Shown: piece by piece, positions 25,252 through 36,900 of the stretch
Numbering within the stretch: position 1 is the stretch's first letter
How the letters are laid out: each line of letters starts with the position of its first letter
Assembly (NCBI RefSeq): GCF_037975245.1
Contig: NC_092575.1
Location: forward strand, 2,859,001 to 2,923,000
DNA from: Apostichopus japonicus
Lineage: Eukaryota; Echinodermata; Holothuroidea; Aspidochirotida; Stichopodidae
DNA: 64,000 nt
Reading direction: 5' to 3'
Translations under genes and position numbers: made by a program
Notes under the pieces: generated by a model
Seen by the model: only the letters and a program-made list of their open reading frames with translations
The model's database searches: none
What the model was told of the DNA's origin: nothing

Positions 25252-27775
25252 CCTTCCATACCATCGCAAACTACATGAAGAAAACTTCTGGCTGCAGTTT
25301 ACTTAACCCTGGGATGGTAAGCACTGTTCAATGTAATGCAACTGAATACTGTCAAGCAGAAGTAAAATATTTCCATACCAAAATTCTGACATGCTTTACT
25401 ACAGAAGATTTGCCATTCAAATTTACATACCATTTTCATAAAAAAAAAAACACATGTCCGTTTATATTGCTGCAATGTTCATGCTGTATACCCTGGGCTG
25501 ACCCTCTGTTTCTGGAAAGGTTCGGAAACAATTTCATAAATCATTTTTCAATACCAGAGAATTCCCGCAACCCTATATGATTAATCATGAACAGTGTCAT
25601 ACACATAAAATGTCTATAACTCTTCACTCATTGTTTTTACCTTCTGATACAATATCCAAAATATTGCTTGTTACAACAACAAAAACTAAACCTAAACCAA
25701 GTCTTTGTTAAAATTGTAGTCATAGAGCAGTGAGATACATTGGTGATCTAAGAAGAGGGGGGGTGGGGGTTGGGGGTTGGGGAAGAAACTTCAGTGAATG
25801 TTATTTTCCTGTATCAAATTTACACTAATTTCACAAACCTTTTCTTGCAGATGAAATGAAGTACTTGGCATTTTCTCTTGTCACTCTGTTGTTTTGGGGA
25901 AGTTCAACATCAAAGGGTGCATAACACTGCATGCACTATTGCAACCTCCTTGCAATCATTTATATATGTAAATCAAGTAAGTTTTATTGTTTAGCTTAAT
26001 GTTTAATTCATATGGAATTGCATTAGCTGATAGCCCACTGATTATTGGTAAAGTGGGACCAGTTTGGATATGTTAGGAAATTGAACAATTAATTTACTGG
26101 GGTGTCCGCCAGAAGTGACAAGACTTTCAAAGCAAAAACAAACTTGTCTAAAATGAAAGGAAACCGCTTTGACAGAGATCTTTCAGTGCTCCAACCTTCA
26201 TGTACTGTAAAATGACAAGAACAAAAACAATCTTGAACCGATACCATACTCGTTGGTTTTGAAGTGGTTTAATTAACAATCACTATTGACTCGTTTTGCT
26301 CCAAGCCTCTATCGTTTACTGCACTTTTACACATTTGACCTTCGCCTTTTATGAAAGTTCATGAACACAGGCTGTGAGTCCCAAACGATTAATCCTCTTT
26401 TTCATCCTAAATCGTTAACACACCATTTAATACTTTAATTGTTTCATTCCTTTCCTAGATTGGTAAAAACATGCCAAAATACCTGGAAGGTGAAAAATTG
26501 AGAGAGGCTGCTAAGTAATGCAGCTTTGCAGTAGTAGAAGCATATCTCTGGCTTGGACAATGCACATCAGGAATGTGATTGTAGCTGTTTATGAAAAAAA
26601 GATTCATTTCAATCCATTTCTCTGTCCACAATTGAAAAAACCCTGCTTGTACAACTTCAATGAAACTTGGACAAAGATGACCTGTGATGAAGAGACATAT
26701 AGAGGTGTTCAGGAATTCTATGTGCAAGGTCATTTAGGGGTCAGTTTAGTTGATTCTTTGGAAATGCTTCTTCGCCCACGGACAGACATGTGCACGTATG
26801 CAAACGTGATCATAATTATTGTCAAGTATGAAGATGGTCATTCGGGGTCGGAGTTTCAGAAGTTTCATGTTAAACTACACTTCGGTCTATTCTTTAACTG
26901 TTAGTTCAAAATCTTTTCAAATTTATCTTTCTTGAGATTATTATAAGCCACAATTACCAATTTGTATTTGAGTTAAAATAGTTTGCACAAGAATGTGATG
27001 TCAAAGGAGGAGCTAATGAATATACCATTAATGGTATCGTTGGTAACCTCATTATTGTCCTGCAGAGCCTTGCTTGGATTTAATGGTTAAAGATGTTCGG
27101 TTTGCAAATGCGAAGTGGTAAAACATATTGGTAATTAAATTCAGAATATAAATTAATTACCAATAAATTAAATAATTAAACTAAAAAATAAATTTGGTAA
27201 TAGATTATCCTTATCAACAACAATGTGAACATAGATCTTTTAAGACCTTCATATCTAGTTCAAAGAAATGTAGCTTCTGCTACAGGGCTGGCTTTTGTCG
27301 TAACATAAAGGTTATTGCGAGAGAGGCTTTGATCAAGTTTTTTAGGAGACAGGTAAAGGGTCCATTTGCCTTAGTAAAATCATAGCACGTGACCCATAAT
27401 TAAGTTAACTTTTGTTCAATTTTGTTCCGTAGTAAAAATTGTTCATGCGATTTTGTTTCCTTGTGCAAAAGTGCTGAACAAGGTCTTGGTGTTCCCTGTT
27501 ATAACTACAGTTGAAGTCAAGCAATCAGAGCTTCCGCATGTGACAATGGTGATGTGAAACATATGTCCTCAAAACTTTGACTTCAGTACTGCAATTCTTA
27601 TAGAAATTCATGGTATAAATATTTGAGGAATTAATATAACTATTTTGCGAATCTTCATTTACTCAAAATTCAAAAGAAAGGAGACACAAATAAACTTTCA
27701 GTAACATTAATTATGTTGTTTTATAATATGTGTTGTGCCTTTCCATAATTTGATGCATTGCAACTTTAATCGAGG
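25252..27775. other. Non-coding region with weak exon-like segments and a G-quadruplex-prone run
   Basis: GGGGGGGGTGGGGGTTGGGG and its continuation (25757-25786) form at least four G-runs. At 25852-25922 a CAG acceptor-like site precedes MKYLAFSLVTLLFWGSSTSK, which resembles a signal peptide but ends at TAA a few codons later. At 26460-26520 an open segment IGKNMPKYLEGEKLREAAK ends in TAA. An ORF at 26518-26904 has no recognisable domain. None could be assembled into a gene. Confidence 0.3.
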
Positions 27776-28190
27776 ATATGGTGGTATACCCAATAGTATT
27801 AACAAGGAAAGTGGTGATTTAACCAGGAATGAGGTGGCAAATTCTTTGATATTAACCAGGGTAGTAGTAACATCAATCAGGAAATGTTTAATGTAACCAG
27901 GAAAGAGGTGGAATACGTTTGATATTAACCAGGATAGTAGTCACATCACCAGGAAATATTGGTTAATTTAACCAGGAATGAAGTGAAATACCCATTGATA
28001 TTAACCAGAATAGTGATAAAATCTAACTAGGAAATTTAACCAGGATATCCTGGTTATTTCTACCAGGATTTTGTTAAAGTCTCATTCACCTAGAAACCGG
28101 GTGAAAACAACCAGGATATGGAGGGTGGCATATACGCGCAGCTCCTGGTGAAATTTCACCAGTTCCTGGTGAACATTCACTAGGTTGTGT
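27776..28190. repeat. Degenerate minisatellite of about 80-85 bp (TTAACCAGGA words)
   Basis: About four units contain TTTAACCAGGAATGAGGTGG, GATATTAACCAGGATAGTAG and ATCACCAGGAAAT in order. The right end (about 28140-28190) has the complementary CCTGGTGAAATTTCACCAG words, so the array ends in a small palindromic region. Confidence 0.75.
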
Positions 28191-29742
28191 TTAGAGTGCA
28201 GCAAGGGACAAAATATGCCGGGCGGGGTTTACAAGGAACCCATCACACATTTACTCTTCTTGAATAAAAACAATGGGGTACTTAGCTATAACGTTATGCT
28301 TTGAGTCTGATGCTAGTCAAATATCAGCGTCACTGTTCCCAACTAATGACACTATTTATAGTTATACCCATCATACTGAAGCGATTTGGGAATCTAGTTG
28401 AATGGGGAGCTAGCGGTGAGTCATGCCACGCAAACGACAATGATGAAGAGCAGTACTGCACTTGGTTTATCCAATTTATTCAAACAAAACAAACAGACAA
28501 ACAAAACAGCCTCAGGCCAGTCATCTAACAACAATGATCAGTAAACCTCACATCACCAGATCACGACTCAGCTCAAAAGAACCAAGATACACTGAAATAG
28601 GCTCTTTTTCTTCACATGAATGGTTGAATTTCCTCTCACAAAACAATCAATACCATGTCTCTCTAACAAAGGATAAGTGGAGGAATGAAGCACATGGCTC
28701 TGACAGTAAAGTAGTTCAGTAGCCAACCTCCTGACAAAGTGAAAGGATACCAACTTAAAATTATTACACAAGCAACTAACATGTTGGTTAACTTATACAC
28801 ATGAACATGTCATCTTAGTTTAACAACATACAACAGAAATAAAGACTCCATTGGGAATAACCTTTCCACAATCACTAAAACTATAAGCCCTATTTCTTTG
28901 TAGAGAGTATGTGGTTAGGTACTATGGAGCAGAGAACAATGAAGACCTGTGTAACATGATGGGTAGCAACAGGAAGATGGAACAACTCCTTGGCAGCAGT
29001 GCTCTCCTAATGAATATGCAAAGGGTATCAGGGAAGAGCAGAGAACTTCCTGTACCTGTGCAGAGTGCTGAAACCTTGGAATGCCAAAAGGGCAAAATTC
29101 CACTTTATCACAATACTTTCATTTTGTATAGGTCTACTCTTGATTGTTATAGTGGAGGATATTTGTATCATTCTTGCGAGTTCTTCAATTGTAACAAGCA
29201 ATTAACCCTCGCGTTAGTTTACTTATTTTTCGAGTCCCTACGCTGGTAACAAGCTGCCCTGAACATCTTTACATAAACTATGCTAAGATACTAAGATATA
29301 CTATTCTTCTAACAAGACACATTTACAAGATTCTTTGAAGGATACCAAATATCCTATGATATTGATGCGGACAAGATTTCCGATATTATTTCGTCCGGTC
29401 GGACACTTTATACTGAGGGGGGCATGAAATTTTGGATATTCTGTCCGGCCGAACAGAAAGTCCTGGTAAAAATTATCTGGTCGGACACTTTGCACATGGG
29501 ACGAAATATACTGCTACCGTGTGGCAAGCCGTTTTAACATTTACCTCACTATTCTACTCAAGTAGAATTAATTCCACTTAAGTAGAATATAATTAAGCTT
29601 AAGTAAACTAAGTAAACTAAATTGCACTTAAGTAGAATTGTATTTTACTTAAGCTTCACTGTAATCCACTTAAGGGAATTCATATAATCTCAACTTCAAA
29701 CGGTTTTTGTCTATATTTAGATATTCAGAAAATTCAATTTGG
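28191..29742. other. Intergenic, with one coding-like open segment
   Basis: At about 28905-29110 a TTCTTTGTAG acceptor-like site is followed by an open frame that includes RYYGAENNEDLCNMMGSNRK and GKSRELPVPVQSAETLECQK. Its amino-acid composition looks coding, but it matches no family I recognise and I found no partner exons. CACTTAAGTAGAATT-type words recur at 29560-29650, and a CCGGTCGGACA-rich stretch lies at 29390-29495. Confidence 0.35.
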
Positions 29743-30045
29743 CTTAAAGGGTGTGAAGACTCGCGTACAAAGAAACGTCTCATGCCGGTAAGCTGACCTA
29801 GTCTCGAATGAGATGTAACAGAAGTGTTAGACACCACCATCGATCCCAGATAATACACACACACAGCTTGCTACCGTCTGTAATTAGGCACTAGTATACA
29901 GTCAAAACATACAGCTACGGTCAATACCCACAACACATTGTATATAGCAACGATGGACATCTCAGGTCTAGATAAAAGATAACATGGTATCGCGTTTTAG
30001 ATTACCGGCATTATACGTTTCTTTGTTCACGAGTCTTCAATGCAT
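29743..30045 (+). mobile_element. MITE copy 2, rearranged right end
   Basis: The left 260 bases match copies 3 and 4 (CTTAAAGGGTGTGAAGACTC onward). After GGTATCGCGTTTTAG the normal right end is missing. It is replaced by ATTACCGGCATTATACGTTT and the rest of an inverted left end, so this copy has long terminal inverted repeats of about 50 bp built from the same end. Confidence 0.75.
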
Positions 30046-30360
30046 AAGGAGGTCAATGTTTAAACGGCTTGCCATACTACCGCCGCGGAATAGACTGGAT
30101 CGGTCGCATTCATGGTAGCATACGCCCATTAAAAAGCCCCATTGACTTACACACTAAATCACAAAAGTAATATGGTCTCTAAGTCTAGATAGAAGTTTTC
30201 ACTAGCTAAACGTTACCCATCAACGGATAGCTGGCAAGTTGGCCTTTCATGGCACCACCAATTTTTTGCATCATGACCATGTACATATTTTGCTATCCGA
30301 GCCGGAAGTTTTCGTCACTTGTAAACAAACCTCTTCACTCAGTGGTAAACAAATTTCCGA

Positions 30361-30440
30361 CGCTGCTCCTGGGAGGCCTAAAGGGGTCTAAAATTGCCTC
30401 AATTGACCCAATTTTCTCACCACATGTACTGCCATGCAAG
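30361..30440. repeat. Dispersed 80-bp repeat (GGGAGGCCTAAAGGGGTCTA)
   Basis: It is the reverse complement, with few changes, of segments in all three units of the triplicated block (about 13262-13346, 16561-16645, 19129-19214). A diverged copy is in PPIL2 intron 14 (about 49100-49170). Confidence 0.75.
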
Positions 30441-30587
30441 CTTAAAAAACTAGATTATGATTGATAACAGGTCACAAAAGATGTTCTCCTGCTGCTTTTT
30501 GGCACTTTCCTGATATAGACTCTAATAGGAGTATGCCACCTCCTATGTATTCTAATCAATTTCTATGGTTTTCTAATTTTCTATGGG

Positions 30588-30653
30588 CATTTAGCCTCTG
30601 AAGAAGATCCTGCTAGGATCGAAACGTCAGGCCAACTTACTTTTACACATTCT
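30588..30653 (+). repeat. Penelope-associated hairpin motif, copy A
   Basis: CTGAAGA (30598-30604) is followed by a GATCC/GGATC stem with a five-base loop and then GAAACGTC. A flanking GCCT/AGGC pair can close it. A nearly identical 63-base segment is at 48637-48699. The same layout follows the Penelope-like ORF at 12.7 kb, so these are probably remnants of that element class. Confidence 0.6.
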
Positions 30654-30816
30654 ATTACACAGGCTCTCTAGTGGATAAGCAGTTTGCTAACAGTTTTATT
30701 TTATTTCAATTTCTATGGTCGCATTATACTATGCGTGTTGTGAATGGCGCAATTGAACATGTGAAGTAGCTCAATTTCTATTGAAGTAGTTCAATTTCTA
30801 TGGTTGAATGTACAAC

Positions 30817-30920
30817 GACGTCACTTTTACCATTACAGCAAACTAATGTGATTGCACAGGAAGTGTTACCGAAAAGATAAGTTATTAGTTACTTTTTTGC
30901 CGCCGCAACGAAACATCAAG
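30817..30920 (+). promoter_or_regulatory. Likely PPIL2 core promoter and 5' UTR
   Basis: Directly upstream of the PPIL2 start are a CRE-like GACGTCAC (30817-30824) and an ETS-type ACAGGAAGTG (30856-30865). The start itself sits in CATCAAGATGG, resembling a YY1/translation-initiator context. No TATA box is seen. This is the usual layout of a housekeeping promoter; the transcription start is not determined. Confidence 0.45.
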
Positions 30921-30952
30921 ATGGGAAAACGACAACATCAGTCAGACAAAAT
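30921..30952 (+). CDS. PPIL2: PPIL2 coding exon 1
   Basis: Encodes MGKRQHQSDK and two bases of Met11; donor GTGAGA. The N-terminus matches the conserved MGKRQHQKDKM start of the family, which fixes the initiation codon. Confidence 0.95.
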
Positions 30953-33900
30953 GTGAGAAACATATTTTTTCTTGTTATTTGCCTTCTTTATGACTGTTTT
31001 GGGGGAAAGATTCCGAAATACGTCGTGGATCTAGTACCAACGTAAAATAAGCAGTCTATGAGGCCTAGTGTAATACCTTTGCTGGTTTAATTTTGCATTT
31101 ATCTGCAGCATGGACCTCTACAAAAGAAACATTTCATAAGGCCTGCAGTATCTTGCAGAAGGCTTATTTGTTCTTGTAGCTTTAGCACCTGAATCTAGGA
31201 TGTATTTGTCAAGTAAAATGTAACTTAGGCTAGGTTAGGTGCCTAAGTTGGTCAAAGGTAGATCTTACTTCTTAGTACTTGGGCCAAATAAATAAATAGG
31301 TTTAAGCCTAGGCCTTATTCACTTAGTTAAACTTAAAGACTCCATTTGGGTTAGTCACTGGAAAGTTGCTGGATAACTAATATACCTAATTCCATGACTT
31401 CGTAGTATTGGTATCAAGTTTAAACTGGGCAGTGGAATGAAACTCTTTCAAATCCTAATAAAAACACAGGGAGACAAAAACATAGTTGTGAGAAATACTT
31501 TTTGTCACCGCTACTTCCCATTCCCATTTTGATGCTATCTTAACATAAAATTCATAATATTCTTTCCACACGGACAGCGGCTTGTCTCGTTCCTAATAAT
31601 TTTAACAGCACGTTTAATAACAACATCCAGAACCTTTATGCTGGTTCTTCCGGCATAACCTCCCAGCGCAAGTAATACAATATGTCCAAACACTACAGAT
31701 AATGGAGTTATAGAAGATGGCAAGAATATCTGGACTTATATCAAAAGAATTCAGCTTACGTAAGCAGTATAATCTTGGTTTTAGCTGTTTTTCAACATAA
31801 TCTATGTGTTCACCCCAATTTAATTTATATCATCAATTATAACCCCTAAATATTTGTAACTACTAACCCTTTCAATAGTACTACCTTTAATTATCACATC
31901 ATTTGCTAATACCTTATGTCTAGTTCTAAAATCAATAACCATTTCTGTGGTTTTAGTTACATTTAATTCCAAATAGTTTCCATCACAATAATCTACGAAT
32001 CTGCTAATCTGTTCAAGGTACATGTTATGGTTGCCATCAGAAACCAAACCAATAAGGGCAGTGTCATCAGCAAATTTCACTAAGGAATAGATGTGTAGAC
32101 AGTAAACAGAAATGGTGCTAGAACTGTACCCTGTGGGGCACCAGTACTGCAATGAGTTATCGGAATGAAATCATTAGAGGGTACAGGATAGAAATCTCGT
32201 CCAGGTCGGGCGATGGGGGGGGGGGGAAGAAGGAGGATTAGCTTCCTCAAGCATACCAAAACAAATGGCAATTAAAAAGGTGAGTTGATTTAATCTCAGG
32301 TCACTTAGAATCACAATTTAATGTAACATCGGAAGCTGTTTACAATGTCACTGTTGGCTGACTTCAACAAAAGCACACCCAATGGAACAGTACCATTATT
32401 GAGTTGTTCCAAAGAGCCAATTGCAAGTGAACGGGAGAACTTTACATATTTAGCTCCCCCTGAAGGTGCATCATCAAGGAAAGCACAACTGTTTTTTATC
32501 ATTTCAATGTCTAGAAATGTTACATTAATTACAGAATAGGATTTCTTAAATTATCTTAAAGTATATATGTGTAACTGATAAATAAAACAAACTTTCAGAT
32601 TTTTAATGCAGGGTTGCTGTACAGGACTTAACAGAGTAAGTACTAGCCTAATAGCAATTATACTTATGCGGTCAACTCAGTTGACTCGATCTATTGCTAT
32701 GTGGAAACAAACTTGATTGTACTGTATGTGTGCAACAAAAACTTGAGAAATGAAACTCGCAGTTTAATGTATATTGACTAATTTTAATTCATCATCTTAC
32801 CATAGGTACCTGACTTCCAAAGAGTGGTCACAGTTTTTTGGAGGCAAAAAGTCAGGTGGGTACAGTAGGTTTGCATTCATTGCCCATATTATTGCAGGCC
32901 TAGAGTGCCGCATGCTAAGATATGCCACCGCTTAAAAGATTTCACTGGCTAAACTAAAGTTTTCACTGGCATTTTCTTGAATTCACAGCACATCAGTTAC
33001 TGTACGTTGTCACGGGTAAGGTAAAACTATTTGCTGGACAACGTAAATACTCGGATGGCTTGTTTCTTTTCTATGAGTTTTATTTAGTCCTCGTAACCAG
33101 GGGCAAAAACTCTGAAACACAACGTAAAATGTACGCATTGTATAAACAAATATTTCACACAAATAAGACGTTACATCGGCAATATGAAACATATCAAACA
33201 TGCATTGATCTCGCTGTATGATCACATGATTTTACACCTTATTAACACTTATCACCTATTTACAATATGCCCTCCCTATACAGACATTCGATACTAACAA
33301 ACTTCTCATAAATATATTTTATATGTGCTTTCCAATCTCTAACATATTCCGGCCTCCCTACACTCAAATAAGAAACAAGAATACGACTAACTAGTTGCGT
33401 TCCCTCTACTGCAAAGTAAGGTTTGACTTAGTATACATAAGAAAATGAGACACTTACGGAATTCGGTCAGTTTCCGGCTTTTTACACGTATCGGTACGTC
33501 CTTTACGATATATGACAAGATATATTGCCACGAATTCAGCGGGGAACTGAAGTTGCCCCTACATATACTATATTAGAATAGCAAAGTACTGCGGGCTAAC
33601 GTCGCCCAACGGACATCGTGTCCAACTGCAACAAGTAACTGCTGTGGTACACCCAGCACCCTTGCACCAAGTATATTATACCAAACACGAATACCACGCC
33701 CTGACCTGCTTACCCGGCCTATTCATACCAACCCTTTCCCTGCATTTTATGCAAATTAATCTAAACAAAGACTTGCACAAATTCCATTGATGCCCGTCGA
33801 GCAATCAGTGAATTAAACAAAGCATATACTAGAATGTCGTATGTTACTAATTTGAACTTCGTGAGCAAAACAGATAACAAATGAATATTCATCAGTAAAT

Positions 33901-36900
33901 TTATCCAGCTGCACGATAGTCGTTAGACTTGCGTCAAGCATACTCGTGACAACGTACAGACTTTTGAGAGCAGCCCAATAATATTTGCTGATAATAAGCA
34001 GTCATACAGGGCTTATGTTAGGCATGAATGTTCATAAATCATGCTGATTATTTGACTGGTGGAATCTTATTTAAGGGAGAAATCAATTCTGGGGTTTTTG
34101 CAGTAACCTCAAAGTAGAGACTAATATTCTTACACCCTCTGTAAAAATAACTAGTCAAAACTACCTTTCCCTGAATTTCCAAGAATTTTACCAATTATTT
34201 TTTCACACCTACTGTGTTGGCGGCCATTATGTTTAATTTTAAATATCGAGAGCGCTTAAAACATGTCGTCAGCCAGCCACATCGTAAGATAAATAATTCC
34301 CCTCTCTGCATATGAATTGACACTTGCTCTCTGAAATTGTTTGGAAGTTGATGCAGAACGCTGGAGTGTCAAGCATTTGGTACAGTAGTGTAAACAGGAG
34401 AAGGGGAGGAAGGAGCATGGAAGGGAGAACAATATTATGTTATTCCTGACGTGCAAAGGTCTCCAGAGGAAAGAAAAGCATCAGGCTTGCCCCTCTGTCG
34501 CAGAACAGTTACTAGTGTTGGAAGTGTGGGCCAAGGATATGGTCTGTTTAGCAAGCTCTAGGTCTCGCTGTCTCAGTTCCTCCACTGTGTATTCAGGCTC
34601 GATTCGATAGCACTTAAGTCCAAATGCGTCCATGTTTTCTCTTTTTTTTTCTTTCTTTTTAATCCAGAGTCCGAAAAGTATTTCGGACGAAAAATTTGAC
34701 TAGATATTGCCTTAGATATCGTGAACGTGCATTGGATATGTTTAGATATATTTCAATGTTGTGTTATTACAGCCTGACACAAGATATTTTCTTTTCGCTT
34801 TTGCAATTTTCATTATAATTGGAATTGGCAACACTTTTTCTGTTGAAATGCGATATGTGGCTTGCTTATGTCACGAAAAGTCGGAAATTCAAACGAAACT
34901 GGCGAATGCCATGGGTGACAGGTTAAATCAATTTTTAAGGTTCAAAGAAATGTTTTCAAGCATTCATGCCGCTCCTGTCTAAAAGAGCAAAATGGTAGCC
35001 TTGCAGAAAAGGCTAGGCTTTATTTCTCCATTAAATTCTTAACTTCTACTGGAAGGAAATATGTCTCATGGCAATTTGGCAAAATGTACTACTAGTAGTT
35101 CGCCAGTAAATAGCCTGAATTTTGAGGCCTGTTTTGTGACAAGTCGTATCCAGAATCATTCTTGTGTTCATCATATGTGAATTCATGTGCCAAGGAGAGG
35201 AGGGGGATCCTTCATGTGTATGGAATTCTGGAATAGTTGACATATTGAAGGAGTTCTTCAGTGTTGTTTAGGGATGCACCGGATCCAAATTTTTGGATCC
35301 GGTCGGGACCGGATTTTGCCGGATAGTACATGAAATCCGGCCAGATAAAATCCGGCCGGAACCAGATTTTTTTCATTACACAAAAGAAAATCATTAATAA
35401 GAAGTAGAAGTATGAAACAAGGAGCAAATCTTAGGTGAGGTATTATACAGTATACGCAAACCATCAGACCATTGAGAAAATTAAGTTAAACATGTTAAAC
35501 CTAATTTTTCCTTACTTTGAATGTTTTTATTAATTTTTAGAAATAGTTTACATTGATTTAAGTTAATACCAACACCTTTTTAAGGAATAATTCAGGCCAG
35601 ATTTTGAAAAAGATCCGGCCAGATTTTGAAAAAGATCCGGCCGGATTTTGAAAAATATCCGACCGGAACCGGATAATTGCTCACTATCCGGCCGGATATC
35701 CGGTGCATCCCTACCTAGTAGGTTTCTCCCGATTTTAGTATTTAACCATAGAATCACAAGACTTTTGTCTAGCAGATATTGTTGAGGAGGACTTTCCTCC
35801 CTTTGGGATACTTTTATTACCAGCCAAAGATTTCCTTGTGATTTATTGCAGTCGTATTATATAGGAGAGTGGTTTTATTTGAAAATCTTTATATAAAAAA
35901 AAGGATAGTCCAGGTCAAAATTACTCTTTGATATGTTACAGAGGAACATAATCTAAGCACTCTGGTGAAATTTGCATTCAATTCCTATGTAACGTTTTTG
36001 AGATATTGACAGTTGTTGAAGTTATCTTTATTCTACCAAAAGTGAACTGAAGCAAACAGGTGTGATGTCATAGTTTATTTTTCAGTCTATTGATTTGACC
36101 TTGGGTTGGATAGAGTTACTAGTTTGTCTAAAGGGGATGTGAAGTTTATAAAATACCAATACCTATGGTGCATTCATATTATCAAATTAGACATAAATCT
36201 TAAAGGAAAACAAAACATTATTTATCAGTGTGCAACAACGATGTCACACCTGTTTGCTCCAAGTTCACCTTTGGTATGAAAGGTGGCAACTACAACTGTC
36301 AATATCTCAAAAACGGTAGATACAGTAGGAATTGAATGCAATTTTCACCAGAATGCTTAAATTATGTTCTCCTTTAAAATATCAAAAAGAAATTTTGACC
36401 TGGATTATTCTTTTAAGATTGGTCCTACCTGGTCTTGGTGAGGCCTGTAGAAAGAGACGACATAAAGATTTTCGTGGTCGATTTTTTTAACAAGAATTTC
36501 AAGAATTTTCAAGATCGTGAATATTGCTATTAAAAAGTCTGGTTGGGTTTAAAGGTGGCATCATTTATAATTGTAGTTGACATCAATAAGCACACCCCTC
36601 CCCCCTTTGTTCCCCCCCCCAAAAAAAAGAGTGGTTATTGTTAAGATTTGTTTCAGTGTGTAAAATTATTCTTTCCAGGATGAGATTTTGAAGGCATTTA
36701 AAGGTTGTGAAGACTCGTGCACAAAGAAACGGCTCATGCCGGTAATCTGACCTAGTTTCGAATGAGGTGTAACAGAAGTGTTGAGACCACCATCGATCCC
36801 AAAAATACACACACACAGCTTGCTACCGTCGGTAATAAGACACTAGTGTACAGTCAGTACATACAGCTACAGTCAATGCCCACAACACAGTGTAAATAGC

